From Pseudomonas fulva (GTDB lineage Bacteria > Pseudomonadota > Gammaproteobacteria > Pseudomonadales > Pseudomonadaceae): a stretch of DNA of 64,000 bases. This document shows, piece by piece, positions 12,514 to 22,707 of the stretch. The position numbers and the translations under genes are program-made. The notes beneath the pieces were generated by a model. It worked only from the letters and a program-made list of their open reading frames with translations. It made no database searches and had not been told where the DNA came from. The stretch's first letter is position 1, and each line of letters starts with the position of its first letter. Where the stretch lies: assembly GCF_023517795.1 (NCBI RefSeq), contig NZ_CP082928.1, forward strand, positions 1,860,001 through 1,924,000, in the 5' to 3' direction.

Positions 12514-13284
12514 ATGAACGATCCGCGCAAGAACGACAACAGCGAACCCACCACCCACTTCGGCTTCCAGGACGTTCCGGAAAGCCGCAAGGCGGAAAAG
12601 GTCGCCGAGGTGTTCCATTCGGTGGCCGCCAAGTACGACCTGATGAACGACCTGCTTTCCGGCGGCATGCACCGCCTGTGGAAGCGTTTCACCATCGAGC
12701 TGTCCGGGGTGCGCAGTGGCAACCGCGTGCTCGACATCGCTGGCGGCACGGGCGATCTGGCCCGCCAGTTCTCGCGTATCGTTGGCGAGACCGGCGAGGT
12801 GGTGCTGGCCGATATCAACGCTTCGATGCTCAAGGTCGGTCGCGATCGCCTGCTCGACCGTGGCGTGTCCGGCAACATTTCCTTCGTGCAGGCCGATGCC
12901 GAGAAGCTGCCCTTCCCGGACAACCATTTCGACTGCGTGACCATCGCCTTCGGCCTGCGCAACGTCACCCACAAGGACGCGGCCATCGCCTCCATGCTGC
13001 GCGTGCTCAAGCCGGGCGGCCGCCTGCTGGTGCTGGAGTTCTCCAAGCCCAAGAGCAGCCTGCTGTCCAAGGTCTACGACACTTATTCGTTCAACTTCAT
13101 GCCGCTGGTGGGCAAGCTGGTCACCAACGACGCCGACAGCTACCGCTACCTGGCCGAGTCGATCCGCATGCACCCGGATCAGGACACCCTTAAGGCGATG
13201 ATGCTGGACGCCGGTTTCGACCGCGTGACCTACCACAACATGACCGGCGGCATCGTCGCCCTGCACCGCGGTATCAAGCCCTGA
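12514..13284 (+). CDS. ubiE: Ubiquinone/menaquinone biosynthesis C-methyltransferase UbiE
   Basis: A 256-residue class I SAM methyltransferase. The SAM-binding motif [15 protein letters not shown] is at about residues 72-86, followed by the UbiE signatures [18 protein letters not shown] and [17 protein letters not shown]. It performs the C-methylation of the quinone ring. The ATG at 12514 was chosen over a longer in-frame start because the family begins near here. The stop overlaps the ubiJ start (TGATG). Confidence 0.96.
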   Translation: MNDPRKNDNSEPTTHFGFQDVPESRKAEKVAEVFHSVAAKYDLMNDLLSGGMHRLWKRFTIELSGVRSGNRVLDIAGGTGDLARQFSRIVGETGEVVLADINASMLKVGRDRLLDRGVSGNISFVQADAEKLPFPDNHFDCVTIAFGLRNVTHKDAAIASMLRVLKPGGRLLVLEFSKPKSSLLSKVYDTYSFNFMPLVGKLVTNDADSYRYLAESIRMHPDQDTLKAMMLDAGFDRVTYHNMTGGIVALHRGIKP

Positions 13285-13901
13285 TGCTCACCCAGGCCCT
13301 GCTGGCGGCCGTGGAGCGCGGCCTCAACCGCGTGCTCGCGCTGGACAGTACCGCCCTGCCGCGCCTGGCCAGGCTCAATGGCCGGGTGATCGCGGTCGAG
13401 TGCCATGCGCCGGCCGTGCAACTGTTCATCCTCGCCGACGGCCAGGGCTTGCGCCTGGCCAGCCAGTGGGCCGGCGCGGTCGATTGCACCCTGCGTGCGC
13501 CGGCCGGGGCGTTGCTGCGCCTGGCCCTGGCCAAGGACAAACAGGCCGTGCTGCACGAGCCCGAAGTCGACCTCGATGGCGACAGCGGCGCGCTGATGGA
13601 CTTGGCCGGTGTGCTGCAGGACCTCGATCTGGACTGGGAATACGAGCTGTCGCGCTGGCTCGGCCCGGTGCCCACGGCGCTGCTGGCCGGCCACCTGCGC
13701 AGCCGCGCTGGCTGGACGCGGGAGAACCTGCACAGCCTGCAACTGAGCCTGGCCGATTACCTCAGCGAAGAATCGCGCACCCTGGTCGGCCGCCGCGAGG
13801 CCGACGCCCGCTTCGCCGAGCTCGATGACCTGAAACTTTCCCTCGACCGTCTCGACGCGCGCATCGAGCGCCTCGCCCAACGCCATAAGCCCATCGCATG
13901 A
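13284..13901 (+). CDS. ubiJ: Ubiquinone biosynthesis accessory factor UbiJ (SCP2 domain)
   Basis: A 205-residue protein with an N-terminal SCP2-like lipid-binding domain (about residues 15-110) and a C-terminal helical tail with coiled-coil character ([20 protein letters not shown]). UbiJ is an assembly factor of the soluble Ubi metabolon and binds quinone intermediates. The order ubiE-ubiJ-ubiB is universal in gammaproteobacteria and supports the call. It overlaps both neighbours (TGATG and ATGA). Confidence 0.92.
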   Translation: MLTQALLAAVERGLNRVLALDSTALPRLARLNGRVIAVECHAPAVQLFILADGQGLRLASQWAGAVDCTLRAPAGALLRLALAKDKQAVLHEPEVDLDGDSGALMDLAGVLQDLDLDWEYELSRWLGPVPTALLAGHLRSRAGWTRENLHSLQLSLADYLSEESRTLVGRREADARFAELDDLKLSLDRLDARIERLAQRHKPIA

Positions 13902-15505
13902 AGCTGCTTGCCGTTCGTCGTCTGTTGCGCATCCTCTACGTGGTCATCCGCTACCGCCTGGATGACCTGCTGTTCGCCCTGCCGCTGCCCTTCTGGCTGC
14001 GCGCGCCGCGCTTCCTGCTGCCGTGGCGCTGGGTGCCGCGCGGCAAGTCGTCACGCAGCCGTGGCGAAAGCCTGCGCCTGGCGCTGGAGGAGCTGGGGCC
14101 GATCTTCATCAAGTTCGGCCAGTTGCTGTCCACCCGCCGCGACCTCTTGCCGCCGGATATCGCCGACGAACTGGCGCACCTGCAGGATCGCGTACCGCCG
14201 TTCGACCCGGCCAAGTCCCTGGCACTGATCGAAGAGCAGCTCGGCGTGCCGGTGGGCGTGGCCTTCGCCCGCTTCGACACCACGCCACTGGCCTCGGCCT
14301 CGGTGGCCCAGGTACACGCCGCGCAGCTGAAAAGCGGCGAGGAGGTGGTGGTCAAGGTGGTGCGCCCCGGCCTCAAGCCGGTGATCAAGGCCGACATGGC
14401 CTGGCTGTTCCTGCTCGCCAAGCTGGCCGAGCGCGCCTCGGCCGAAGCCCGCCGCCTGCACCCGGTGGACGTGGTCAGCGACTACGAAAAAACCATCTAC
14501 GACGAACTCGACCTGCTGCGCGAGGCCGCCAACGCCAGCCAGCTGCGACGCAACTTCGAGGACTCCGGCCTGCTCTACGTGCCCCAGGTGTACTGGGACT
14601 GGTGCCGCCCCAAGGTGCTGGTGATGGAGCGCATCTACGGCATTCCGGTCAACGACATGGCCACCCTGGCCGACCAGCGCACCGACATGAAGCTGTTGGC
14701 CGAGCGCGGCGTGGAGATCTTCTTCACCCAGGTGTTCACCCACAGCTTCTTTCACGCCGACATGCACCCGGGCAACATCTTCGTCAGCACCCGCACGCCG
14801 TGGAACCCGCAATACATCGCCATCGACTGCGGCATCATCGGCAGCCTGACCCCCGAGGATCAGGACTACCTGGCGCGCAACCTGGTGGCTTTCTTCAAGC
14901 GCGACTACCGCAAGGTGGCACAGTTGCACATCGACTCGGGCTGGGTGCCCCAGGAAACCCAGGTCAACGACTTCGAGGCGGCGATCCGTACCGTCTGCGA
15001 GCCGATCTTCGAGCGGCCGCTGAAGGACATCTCCTTCGGCCTGCTGCTGATGCGCCTCTTCCAGACCGCGCGGCGCTTCAACATGGAAATCCAGCCACAG
15101 CTGGTGCTGCTGCAGAAAACCCTGCTGAACATCGAGGGCCTGGGCCGCCAGCTGTACCCCGACCTGGACCTGTGGACCACCGCCCAGCCATTTCTGGAGC
15201 GCTGGATGCGCGAGCGCATCAGCCCGCGCAACGTCATGCACAACCTGCAAAGCCAGGTCGAGCAATTGCCGCACCTGGCCAACATGACCCGCAGCCTGCT
15301 CGAACGCATGGCCCAGCCCCACGCCAACGATCCACCACCACCCTGGCGCGAACGCGATGGCTGGACGGTGCGGCTGATCGGCGCAGCGCTGATCGGCGGC
15401 GGCGTGGTGACGGCACTCGGCCTGGGCAGCCTGAGCGAGCCCGCCACCGCCTGGCCGGCCTGGCTGATGGGCGCCAGCGGCCTGTACCTGGTTCTGCGCC
15501 GATAG
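13898..15505 (+). CDS. ubiB: Ubiquinone biosynthesis atypical kinase/ATPase UbiB
   Basis: A 535-residue protein of the ABC1/ADCK/UbiB family. The KxGQ-type element is in [16 protein letters not shown], the alanine-rich nucleotide loop in [11 protein letters not shown], and the catalytic-like loop in [10 protein letters not shown] with a metal-binding DCG motif (AIDCGIIG). The C-terminus has two hydrophobic helices that anchor it to the inner membrane. It helps deliver quinone intermediates to the Ubi complex. The start overlaps ubiJ by 4 bases. Confidence 0.95.
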   Translation: MKLLAVRRLLRILYVVIRYRLDDLLFALPLPFWLRAPRFLLPWRWVPRGKSSRSRGESLRLALEELGPIFIKFGQLLSTRRDLLPPDIADELAHLQDRVPPFDPAKSLALIEEQLGVPVGVAFARFDTTPLASASVAQVHAAQLKSGEEVVVKVVRPGLKPVIKADMAWLFLLAKLAERASAEARRLHPVDVVSDYEKTIYDELDLLREAANASQLRRNFEDSGLLYVPQVYWDWCRPKVLVMERIYGIPVNDMATLADQRTDMKLLAERGVEIFFTQVFTHSFFHADMHPGNIFVSTRTPWNPQYIAIDCGIIGSLTPEDQDYLARNLVAFFKRDYRKVAQLHIDSGWVPQETQVNDFEAAIRTVCEPIFERPLKDISFGLLLMRLFQTARRFNMEIQPQLVLLQKTLLNIEGLGRQLYPDLDLWTTAQPFLERWMRERISPRNVMHNLQSQVEQLPHLANMTRSLLERMAQPHANDPPPPWRERDGWTVRLIGAALIGGGVVTALGLGSLSEPATAWPAWLMGASGLYLVLRR

Positions 15506-15558
15506 CCAGCCCGCGCCCCGGCTGGCACACTTGGCATCGATATAGAGATGGAAATGCA

Positions 15559-15960
15559 ATGAACGACTGGCTAGATGCAATCAAGTGGGACGACAACGGC
15601 CTGATACCGGCGATCGCCCAGGATCACCAGACCGGGCGCATCCTGATGATGGCCTGGATGAACCGCGAAGCCCTGGCGCTCACCGCCAGCGAGGGGCGCG
15701 CCATCTATTGGTCACGTTCGCGTGGCAAGCTGTGGCGCAAGGGCGAGGAGTCCGGCCATGTGCAGAAACTCCACGAACTGCGCCTGGATTGCGACGCCGA
15801 CGTGATCGTGCTGATGGTCGAACAACTGGGTGGTATCGCCTGCCACACCGGTCGCGAGAGCTGCTTCTACCGCGTGTTCGAGAACGGTGCCTGGAAAACC
15901 GTCGATGCGGTGCTGAAAGATCCGCACACCATCTATTCGCCGGAGCACCGCCATGACTGA
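15559..15960 (+). CDS. hisI: Phosphoribosyl-AMP cyclohydrolase HisI
   Basis: A 133-residue zinc enzyme of histidine biosynthesis that opens the adenine ring of phosphoribosyl-AMP. Signature segments are [10 protein letters not shown] and [17 protein letters not shown]. The zinc cysteines are in LRLDCDAD and the late C-X7-C (ACHTGRESC). The stop overlaps the hisE start by 8 bases, so the two steps are translationally coupled as separate proteins, as in other pseudomonads. Confidence 0.96.
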   Translation: MNDWLDAIKWDDNGLIPAIAQDHQTGRILMMAWMNREALALTASEGRAIYWSRSRGKLWRKGEESGHVQKLHELRLDCDADVIVLMVEQLGGIACHTGRESCFYRVFENGAWKTVDAVLKDPHTIYSPEHRHD

Positions 15961-16294
15961 TACCCTCAAGCGCCTGGCCGAGGTGCTGGAGTCGCGCAAG
16001 GGCGCGGCCCCGGACAGCTCGTACGTGGCCAGCCTGTACCACAAGGGCCTGAACAAGATCCTGGAAAAGGTCGGCGAGGAATCGGTGGAAACCATCCTGG
16101 CTGCCAAGGACGCAGCCGCCAGCGGCGACTGCAGCGACCTGATCTACGAAACCGCCGACCTGTGGTTCCACAGCCTGGTCATGCTGGCCGCGCTGGATCA
16201 GCACCCGCAGGCGGTGCTCGATGAACTGGATCGCCGTTTCGGCCTGTCGGGGCACGCGGAAAAAGCCGCGCGCAGCGACGGCGACACTCAATAA
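15953..16294 (+). CDS. hisE: Phosphoribosyl-ATP pyrophosphatase HisE
   Basis: A 113-residue all-alpha MazG-fold enzyme that removes pyrophosphate from phosphoribosyl-ATP. The metal-binding signature is in [14 protein letters not shown], with a second acidic helix in [17 protein letters not shown]. It precedes tatA by 24 bases, continuing a conserved hisI-hisE-tatABC block. Confidence 0.95.
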   Translation: MTDTLKRLAEVLESRKGAAPDSSYVASLYHKGLNKILEKVGEESVETILAAKDAAASGDCSDLIYETADLWFHSLVMLAALDQHPQAVLDELDRRFGLSGHAEKAARSDGDTQ

Positions 16295-16318
16295 AGACGC
16301 TGACGAGGACTACGAAAC

Positions 16319-16594
16319 ATGGGCATTTTCGACTGGAAACACTGGGTCGTCATTCTGATCGTCGTGGTGCTGGTGTTCGGCACCAAGAAACTCAAGAACC
16401 TGGGCTCCGACCTCGGTGAAACCATCAAGGGTTTCCGCAAGGCGATGAACGAGGAAGACGGCAAGCCGGCCGATCCGCACGTGCAACAGCCGCAGCAGCC
16501 ACAACAGCCCTACCAGCAGCAGGCGCCGCTGAACCAGCCGCACACCGTTGAAGGCCAGGCCAGCAAGGTCGAAGAACCGCTGCGCAAAGACTGA
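16319..16594 (+). CDS. tatA: Sec-independent translocase subunit TatA
   Basis: A 91-residue protein with one N-terminal membrane helix (about residues 8-21), the FGTKKL hinge, an amphipathic helix, and a Gln/Pro-rich tail. TatA oligomerises to permit passage of folded proteins through the inner membrane. It begins the tatA-tatB-tatC operon. The tail has a run of [14 protein letters not shown] repeats. Confidence 0.95.
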   Translation: MGIFDWKHWVVILIVVVLVFGTKKLKNLGSDLGETIKGFRKAMNEEDGKPADPHVQQPQQPQQPYQQQAPLNQPHTVEGQASKVEEPLRKD

Positions 16595-16602
16595 GGCAAA
16601 GC

Positions 16603-17007
16603 ATGTTCGGTATCAGTTTCAGCGAGCTGCTGCTGGTCGGGCTGATTGCCCTGCTGGTGCTCGGTCCCGAGCGCCTGCCAGGCGCAGCGCGCACGGCGGG
16701 CCTGTGGATCGGGCGCATCAAGCGCAGCTTCAATTCGATCAAGGAAGAGGTCGAGCGCGAGATCGGCGCCGACGAAATTCGTCGGCAACTGCATAACGAA
16801 CGCATCCTCGAGCTGGAGCGCGAGATGCAGGCGGTCAAGAACGACATCCTGCCGCCCGCGCCCCAGGCCAGCGTGCCGCCACCCGCCATGCAGACACCCG
16901 CCGCCACCGAGCCCGCGGCGCAAGCCCCGCTGGAGCCCGCTCCAGCACCTGCCACAGCGCCCGCCCCGGCGCCCGCCGCCAGCCAGGACAAGACGCCGCA
17001 ACCATGA
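16603..17007 (+). CDS. tatB: Sec-independent translocase subunit TatB
   Basis: A 134-residue protein starting [26 protein letters not shown], the diagnostic TatB N-terminus with its membrane helix and LGPERLP hinge. An amphipathic helix follows, then a low-complexity Pro/Ala tail. With TatC it forms the twin-arginine signal receptor. Its stop overlaps the tatC start by 4 bases. Confidence 0.95.
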   Translation: MFGISFSELLLVGLIALLVLGPERLPGAARTAGLWIGRIKRSFNSIKEEVEREIGADEIRRQLHNERILELEREMQAVKNDILPPAPQASVPPPAMQTPAATEPAAQAPLEPAPAPATAPAPAPAASQDKTPQP

Positions 17008-17798
17008 GTCGACTGCCCGACAACGACCAGGAAATGCCGCTGGTTTCCCATCTCGCCGAGCTGCGTACGCGCCTGCTGCGCTGTGTGGCGGCGATCTTCC
17101 TGATCTTCGCCGGCCTGTTCTACTTCGCGCAGAAGATCTACACCCTGGTCTCGGCACCGCTGCGCCAGTACCTGCCCGAAGGCGCGACGATGATCGCCAC
17201 CGACGTGGCTTCGCCGTTCCTCACGCCCTTCAAGCTGACCATGATCGTCGCGGTGTTCCTGGCCATGCCGGTGATCCTGCACCAGGTCTGGGGGTTCATC
17301 GCGCCAGGGCTGTACAAGCACGAGAAGCGCATCGCCATTCCGCTGCTGATCTCCAGCATCATCCTGTTCTACGCCGGCATGGCCTTCGCCTACTTCCTGG
17401 TGTTCCCGATCATCTTCCACTTCTTCGCCAGCGTGACGCCCGAAGGCGTGTCGATGATGACCGACATCGCCAGCTATCTCGACTTCGTGATGACGCTGTT
17501 CTTCGCCTTTGGCGTGGCGTTCGAGATTCCGGTGGCCGTGGTGCTGTTGATCTGGATCGGCATCGTCGACGTCGAATACCTGCGCAAGATCCGCCCCTAC
17601 GTGATCATCGGCTGCTTCGTGGTCGGCATGATCCTCACCCCGCCGGACATCTTCTCCCAGACCCTGCTGGCCGTGCCGATGTGGCTGTTGTTCGAGCTGG
17701 GCATCCTGGCCGGCAGCCTGATCCGCACGCGCCGCGGTCAGCCCGATGAAGAAGACGAAAACGCGCCGACCGACCAGCCGCCCAGCGTCCAGCCATGA
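17004..17798 (+). CDS. tatC: Sec-independent translocase subunit TatC
   Basis: A 264-residue polytopic inner-membrane protein with six predicted helices. The conserved cytoplasmic N-terminus [15 protein letters not shown] binds the twin-arginine signal. The segment [11 protein letters not shown] before the last helices is also typical. The acidic C-terminal tail (DEEDEN) is cytoplasmic. It overlaps rsmE by 4 bases. Confidence 0.96.
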   Translation: MSRLPDNDQEMPLVSHLAELRTRLLRCVAAIFLIFAGLFYFAQKIYTLVSAPLRQYLPEGATMIATDVASPFLTPFKLTMIVAVFLAMPVILHQVWGFIAPGLYKHEKRIAIPLLISSIILFYAGMAFAYFLVFPIIFHFFASVTPEGVSMMTDIASYLDFVMTLFFAFGVAFEIPVAVVLLIWIGIVDVEYLRKIRPYVIIGCFVVGMILTPPDIFSQTLLAVPMWLLFELGILAGSLIRTRRGQPDEEDENAPTDQPPSVQP

Positions 17799-18502
17799 AC
17801 CTGCTGCTGCTCGAGGACGGCGACTTCATCGCCGCCGACCGGGTGCGCCTGAGCGGCCGCCGCCTCACCCATCTCAATGAGGTGCACCGCGCCGAGAACG
17901 GCGACACCCTGCGTGTCGGCCGCCTTGGCGGCCAGATGGGCCGCGGCCAGTTGCTGCAGCTGGATACGACGAGCGCGGAGCTGCAGGTCGCCTTCGACCA
18001 GCCGCCACCCGCCAAGCTGCCGATCACCCTGCTGCTGGCCCTGCCGCGCCCGAAGATGCTCAAGCGCGTGCTGCAGAGCGTCAGCGCCATGGGCGTGCCG
18101 CGGCTGATCCTGCTCAACAGCTACAGGGTGGAAAAGAGCTTCTGGCAGACGCCCTTTCTCGAGCCGGACGCGATTCGCGAGCAGCTGATCCTCGGCCTGG
18201 AACAGGCCCGCGATACGCTGCTGCCCGAGGTGATCATCGAGAAGCGCTTCAAGCCCTTCGTCGAGGATCGCCTGCCGCAGCTGGCGGCCGGCACCCTCGG
18301 CCTGACCGGCCACCCCGGCGATTACCCGGCCTGCCCGCGCGCCGTAGTGCAGCCGGTAACCCTGGCCATCGGCCCGGAAGGCGGCTGGATTCCCTATGAA
18401 GTCGACAAGCTGGCCGAAGCCGGTTTGCAGCCGGTGCAGCTGGGCGAACGGATTCTGCGGGTGGAAACGGCGGTCACGGCGCTGCTTGCCCGGTTGTTCT
18501 GA
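17795..18502 (+). CDS. rsmE: 16S rRNA (uracil-1498-N3)-methyltransferase RsmE
   Basis: A 235-residue SPOUT-class methyltransferase. An N-terminal PUA-like domain covers about residues 1-75. The C-terminal knot has the signature [13 protein letters not shown] followed by [11 protein letters not shown], which forms the SAM site. It methylates U1498 of 16S rRNA. The overlap with tatC puts it at the end of the his-tat operon. Confidence 0.93.
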   Translation: MNLLLLEDGDFIAADRVRLSGRRLTHLNEVHRAENGDTLRVGRLGGQMGRGQLLQLDTTSAELQVAFDQPPPAKLPITLLLALPRPKMLKRVLQSVSAMGVPRLILLNSYRVEKSFWQTPFLEPDAIREQLILGLEQARDTLLPEVIIEKRFKPFVEDRLPQLAAGTLGLTGHPGDYPACPRAVVQPVTLAIGPEGGWIPYEVDKLAEAGLQPVQLGERILRVETAVTALLARLF

Positions 18503-18552
18503 GCGACACGTTTAGGCAGGTGTGTTGTGGGAGCAGCCACTGCACATTTCCT

Positions 18553-18616
18553 GTGGGAGCGGGCGGGGACGCCTGGTCCATGCCCGCGAAAGACCCCGGG
18601 CATGGCCCGCTCCCAC
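18553..18616. repeat. REP-type palindromic repeat
   Basis: GTGGGAGCGGGC at 18553 is mirrored by GCCCGCTCCCAC ending at 18616, with an inner GC-rich stem (CATGCCCG / CGGGCATG). This is the usual form of Pseudomonas REP elements. A half-copy with the same core (CTGTGGGA, then CGGGC and GGGACGCCT) occurs at 23686. It lies between rsmE and the acyltransferase gene and could act as an mRNA-stabilising or terminating structure. Confidence 0.75.
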
Positions 18617-18731
18617 ATAAGAAGATCATCGTCCGTTCAACGACATCGGCTAGCACCTTGCTCAGCACACCGATATTGCGCCAGCCTGCAGTCTGCCTAT
18701 GATGAACACCTCGTGCCCCCAAGGAGCTGTC

Positions 18732-19625
18732 ATGCGCCGTCTGCTCACCGGCATCACCGTCATCCTTCTGCTGCTGCTCAACACCCTGATCCTGATCGGG
18801 CCGATGATGCTCATTGCCCTGGGCAAGTTCGTGCTGCCCGGCAAGGCGCCGAAAGCCGCTTGCTCGCGCCAGGTGATGCATATCGCCGAGGCCTGGGCCG
18901 AGAACTGCAAGCGCATCTTCGCCGCGCTCACCCCCACCCGGTGGGATATCCGCGGCAACGCCGAGCTGCGCCAGGACACCTCCTACCTGGTCATCAGCAA
19001 CCACCAGTCGTGGGTCGACATTCCCGCCCTGGTGCAGGCCTTCAACCGCAGGACGCCCTACTTCAAGTTCTTTCTCAAGCAACAATTGATCTGGGTGCCG
19101 TTTCTCGGCCTGGCCTTCTGGGCGCTGGATTACCCGTTCATGAAGCGCTACAGCAAGGCCAAGCTGGAGAAGTACCCGCACCTCAAGGGCCAGGACCTGG
19201 AGATCACCCGCCGTGCCTGCGAGAAATTCCGGGATCTGCCGGTCACCGTGGTCAACTACCTGGAAGGCACGCGCTTCACCCCCGCCAAGCAGGCTCAGCA
19301 GGGCTCGCCCTACCAGCACCTGCTCAAGCCCAAGGCCGGCGGCGTGGCCTTCGTGCTCGCTGCCCTGGGCGAGCAGCTGGACGCGATTCTCGACGTCACC
19401 ATCGTCTATGCCGAGGACACCCCGCCGGGGTTCTGGAAGCTGATCAGCGGCCAGGTACCAAAGGTCATCATGGATATCCGCACGCGGCCGCTGGACCCTG
19501 CGTTGTGGCAGGGCGACTACCAGAACGACCCGGAATTCCGCCTGTACGTGCAGGACTGGGTCAGCGGCCTGTGGGAAGAGAAGGACGCGCTGATCGCCCG
19601 GCTGAAGCAGGACGCCAGGCAGTGA
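18732..19625 (+). CDS. PlsC-like acyltransferase (YihG type)
   Basis: A 297-residue membrane-associated protein with one N-terminal membrane helix and the acyltransferase motif NHQSWVD (HX4D) at about residues 91-97. The second motif is EGTRFTP, which binds the glycerol-phosphate or lysophospholipid acceptor. It resembles the YihG/YihA branch of 1-acyl-glycerol-3-phosphate acyltransferases. The ATG at 18732 was chosen for the AAGGAG site 6 bases upstream; an earlier in-frame ATG at 18699 lacks one. Confidence 0.85.
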   Translation: MRRLLTGITVILLLLLNTLILIGPMMLIALGKFVLPGKAPKAACSRQVMHIAEAWAENCKRIFAALTPTRWDIRGNAELRQDTSYLVISNHQSWVDIPALVQAFNRRTPYFKFFLKQQLIWVPFLGLAFWALDYPFMKRYSKAKLEKYPHLKGQDLEITRRACEKFRDLPVTVVNYLEGTRFTPAKQAQQGSPYQHLLKPKAGGVAFVLAALGEQLDAILDVTIVYAEDTPPGFWKLISGQVPKVIMDIRTRPLDPALWQGDYQNDPEFRLYVQDWVSGLWEEKDALIARLKQDARQ

Positions 19626-19640
19626 GCCCAGCGTGCCGCC

Positions 19641-20075
19641 TCAGTCCGGGAGGATCATATGGCCGGCCTCATCGAGCGGCGCGAAGGGGTTGTGCGCCAG
19701 CTCCCAGAGATGGCCATCGGGGTCGGCGAAATAGCCGGAATAGCCACCCCAGAACACCTTCTCGGGCGCCTTGACCTGCAGCCCGCCGGCGGCCACTGCC
19801 AGGGCCATGGCGGCATCCACGGCCTGCGGGCTGTCCAGGTTGTGCGCCAGGGTGACGCCGGAAAAGCCTGCCGGCCCGGCTTCGGGCAGGTTGGCGTCCC
19901 TGGCCAGCTCATCACGGGCGAACAGCCCCAGGGCGAGGCCCTTGAGTTTGATGAAGACGATCTGCTCCTGGGAAGCGGACGAGCGCGTCCAGCCCAGGCG
20001 CTCGTAGAAGGCGGCACTGGCCTGTACATCGGCGACGCCGAGGGTGATCAGGGAAATCCGTCGGTCGAAACTCAT
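19641..20075 (-). CDS. VOC (glyoxalase/bleomycin-resistance fold) family protein
   Basis: A 144-residue protein with two beta-alpha-beta-beta-beta modules. The N-terminal pattern ITLGVADVQASAAFYERLGW and the C-terminal YSGYFADPDGHLWELAHNP are classic VOC metal-site segments. The substrate cannot be assigned. It is convergent with the acyltransferase gene, 15 bases away. A GGAGCAG site lies before the start at 20075. Confidence 0.85.
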   Translation of the reverse strand: MSFDRRISLITLGVADVQASAAFYERLGWTRSSASQEQIVFIKLKGLALGLFARDELARDANLPEAGPAGFSGVTLAHNLDSPQAVDAAMALAVAAGGLQVKAPEKVFWGGYSGYFADPDGHLWELAHNPFAPLDEAGHMILPD

Positions 20076-20143
20076 GGGCTGCTCCTGCAAGTGAGTTGAG
20101 CCTGCTGCGCTGGCCCACAGGCCGTCAATAATGCGCCATCCAA

Positions 20144-20773
20144 TCAGAATCGGTAGAGCCAGGTGACACCCGGATAGTCGGCGAAGGCACTGGGAAACAG
20201 CACGTCACCGCGGTACAGGGGGTTGTCGAGCCGTGTCCAGGCCGGCTCGAAGCCGGGATCCTGGGCCTTGATGGCATCGGCGAGCAGGGTGGTGCAATAG
20301 CGGTGCGGCTCGCTACGGACATCCAGCACGAAGGGCGCCCCGATCGCCTCGACCAGCATCTGGGCGGCCGCCTGTTTCTGCCGTGCGTTCAGAAAACCGG
20401 GCCGCGCAACCGCGAAGTGGCGTGCCAGCACGGGCTGCAGAAAGTCCTCGAGCGTACTGACCAGCACCTGGTTCAGGCGCTGCGGGTCATCATCGGTGGT
20501 GGCATGCACCACCAGCACCCGCGGCTCGGTGGCAACCACCATGCCGATATGCGAATAGTCGCCGCCGCCCATTTGATGCACCAGACGGCTGTCGGCCGAA
20601 TGGCCGAGACGAAACAGCCAGTCCCCCGTCTGCAGTGCCGGTAGCCGGCTCAGGTCAGGCCCGGTGATGACGGGCTCGGGCCTGGACAACCAGCAGAACA
20701 GAACCAGCCCCGCCAGCAGGGAGATGAGCGCCAGCAGAACCCGGGAGCGACGCCTCAGATGCGAACCTTCCAC
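20144..20773 (-). CDS. YiiX/YebB-like permuted NlpC/P60 cysteine hydrolase
   Basis: A 209-residue exported or membrane-anchored protein with one N-terminal membrane segment (about residues 12-30). The downstream domain has GDWLFRLGHS, then SHIGMVV with the likely catalytic His, and later HRYCTTLLADA with the likely catalytic Cys. This circularly permuted order matches the YiiX-type NlpC/P60 enzymes, which act on amide or ester bonds of cell-wall peptides or lipids. Its start lies inside the preceding lipoprotein gene, so the two are coupled. Confidence 0.7.
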   Translation of the reverse strand: MEGSHLRRRSRVLLALISLLAGLVLFCWLSRPEPVITGPDLSRLPALQTGDWLFRLGHSADSRLVHQMGGGDYSHIGMVVATEPRVLVVHATTDDDPQRLNQVLVSTLEDFLQPVLARHFAVARPGFLNARQKQAAAQMLVEAIGAPFVLDVRSEPHRYCTTLLADAIKAQDPGFEPAWTRLDNPLYRGDVLFPSAFADYPGVTWLYRF

Positions 20774-21159
20774 CGATCGTCGACCTTGGTCAGGCGAACC
20801 GACTCGGTCTGGGCCGGCACATCGGCGTTCTTGAAGGTGATGGTGACCTTGCTGGTGGCCTGAGTCTTGTCATCGTTGTAGGTGGCTTCGCCAGCCTTGA
20901 CCTCATCGACGCCGCCCAGCTTGGCCGCCTGTTCGGAGCGCTTGGCCACGGCCATTTTCAACTTGCCGCGAACCATTTCCTCGGCACCGTCATCGGCGTC
21001 GGCCGGTACGGCGATCAGCTTGTACATGCCATCCGCATCGTTGGAAAACGAAGCCTCGATAAAGGACTTCGCGACCGCCTCGGGCGAGTCATTCGAGGAG
21101 CAGGCAGCGAGCAGTACAGCGGCGAGGGCAACGAGGAAGAAACGTGATAGAGCGGCCAT
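20755..21159 (-). CDS. DUF4878-like lipoprotein
   Basis: A 134-residue protein with a lipoprotein signal ending LLAAC, so the mature protein starts at about Cys19. The body is a small NTF2-like alpha/beta fold (SPEAVAKSFIEASFSNDADGMYKLI, later TITFKNADVPAQTESVRLTKV), resembling DUF4878. It lies 5' of the YiiX-like gene with a 19-base overlap. The pair may act together at the envelope; this is inferred from coupling. The start MAALSRFF was chosen because it begins the signal peptide. Confidence 0.7.
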   Translation of the reverse strand: MAALSRFFLVALAAVLLAACSSNDSPEAVAKSFIEASFSNDADGMYKLIAVPADADDGAEEMVRGKLKMAVAKRSEQAAKLGGVDEVKAGEATYNDDKTQATSKVTITFKNADVPAQTESVRLTKVDDRWKVRI

Positions 21160-21256
21160 GAACGATCCTTGCAGGCAATGAGACGCGGCATGCGCCCCGA
21201 AATAGGGCACCCAGTCTAACGCCGTGGTCGATCATGTCAAAGTGTGTCAGGGAGAC

Positions 21257-21280
21257 GGCGAGGCCTACGCGGGCCTCGCC
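21257..21280 (-). terminator. Terminator-like hairpin after fdhA
   Basis: A perfect 9-bp stem GGCGAGGCC / GGCCTCGCC with a 6-base loop lies 10 bases beyond the fdhA stop. There is no T-run on the minus strand. It probably ends the fdhA transcript. Confidence 0.5.
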
Positions 21281-21289
21281 TGGGGAGCC

Positions 21290-22489
21290 TCAGGCGGCGC
21301 TGAAGGTCTTGTGGGGGTCGATGACGAATTTCTTCGGCACGCCGGCATCGAACTCGCCGTAACCGCGCGGCGCGTCGTCCAGGCTGATGACCTGCACACC
21401 CACCACTTCGGCGATGTTGATGCGGTCCCACATGATCGCCTGCATCAATGCGCGGTTGTACTTCATTACCGGGGTCTGGCCGGTGTGGAAGCTGTGCGAC
21501 TTGGCCCAGCCGAGGCCGAAGCGGATGCTCAGGCTGCCGATCTTCGCGGCGGCGTCCACCGCGCCCGGGTCTTCGGTGACGTAGAGGCCGGGAATACCGA
21601 TCTTGCCGGCGACCCGTACCACGCCCATCAGCGAGTTGAGCACCGTGGCCGGCGCCTCCTGCTGGGCACCGGAGTGACCATGGCCGCGGGCTTCGAAACC
21701 TACGGCGTCGACCGCACAATCCACTTCCGGCTCACCGAGCAGGTCGGCGATCTGTTCGTGCAGCGGGGTGTCCTTGGACAGGTCGGCGATCTCGAAGCCC
21801 TGGGCCTTGGCGTGGGCCAGGCGTACCGGGTTGACGTCACCGACGATCACCACCGCCGCGCCGAGCAGGCGCGCCGAGGCTGCAGCGGCCAGGCCGACCG
21901 GGCCGGCACCGGCGATATACACCGTGCTGCCCGGGCCGACCCCTGCGGTGACGGCGCCGTGGTAGCCGGTCGGCAGGATGTCGGACAGGCAGGTCAGGTC
22001 GCGGATCTTCTCCATCGCCTTGTCGCGGTTCGGCAACTTCAGCAGGTTGAAGTCGGCATACGGCACCAGCACGTACTCGGCCTGGCCACCGGTCCAGTCG
22101 CCCATGTCGACGTAGCCGTAGGCGCCGCCGGCACGCGCCGGGTTGACGGTCAGGCACACGCCGGTGTGTTGTTCCTTGCAGGAGCGGCAGCGGCCGCAGG
22201 CGACGTTGAAGGGCACGGACACAAGATCACCGATCTTCAGGTTCTCGACATCGCTGCCCTTCTCGATCACCTCGCCGGTGATCTCGTGGCCGAGCACCAG
22301 GCCGACCTGGGCAGTGGTACGGCCGCGCACCATATGCTGATCGGAGCCGCAGATGTTGGTGGAAACGACCTTGAGGATGACCCCGTGCTCGATCTTGCGA
22401 CCGCGCGGATCCTGCATCTTCGGATAGTCGATCTTCTGGACTTCGACCTTGCCTGTGCCGAGATAGACGACACCGCGATTACCAGACAT
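21290..22489 (-). CDS. fdhA: Glutathione-independent formaldehyde dehydrogenase
   Basis: A 399-residue zinc alcohol-dehydrogenase-family enzyme. Catalytic-zinc ligands are C47 (NICGSD) and H68 (GHE). The four structural-zinc cysteines are C98, C101, C104 and C112. The Rossmann fold has VYIAGAGPVGLAAA. This closely follows the nicotinoprotein formaldehyde dehydrogenase of Pseudomonas putida. It oxidises formaldehyde released by sarcosine oxidase, which fits its place beside purU and sox genes. The start MSGNRGVV (22489) follows an AAGGAG site. Confidence 0.95.
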   Translation of the reverse strand: MSGNRGVVYLGTGKVEVQKIDYPKMQDPRGRKIEHGVILKVVSTNICGSDQHMVRGRTTAQVGLVLGHEITGEVIEKGSDVENLKIGDLVSVPFNVACGRCRSCKEQHTGVCLTVNPARAGGAYGYVDMGDWTGGQAEYVLVPYADFNLLKLPNRDKAMEKIRDLTCLSDILPTGYHGAVTAGVGPGSTVYIAGAGPVGLAAAASARLLGAAVVIVGDVNPVRLAHAKAQGFEIADLSKDTPLHEQIADLLGEPEVDCAVDAVGFEARGHGHSGAQQEAPATVLNSLMGVVRVAGKIGIPGLYVTEDPGAVDAAAKIGSLSIRFGLGWAKSHSFHTGQTPVMKYNRALMQAIMWDRINIAEVVGVQVISLDDAPRGYGEFDAGVPKKFVIDPHKTFSAA

Positions 22490-22707
22490 ATGAATCTCCT
22501 TTCTTCTTGTGGATGCAAGGCGCGTAGGTCTTGCAATGGAGTATTGAAGCGCCTGTCTCGGCACCCGCCGGTAAGGGCAGGACGGCTACCGAGTGCTCGC
22601 GCTGACGACACCGGCAGCACGAATGGGTCCAGCCAGACTAGCTAGCGTATGGCGCGGCCGCGGATGCAAAACCGACAGCCGCCGTTCTCTGTGCGGCACG
22701 TCTCTGG

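Noticed and set aside
14051..15580. 509-codon minus-strand open frame
   Set aside because: Antisense to ubiB; no domain and His/Gln-rich shadow composition.
21224..22645. 473-codon plus-strand open frame
   Set aside because: Antisense to fdhA, whose zinc ligands and fold are evident.
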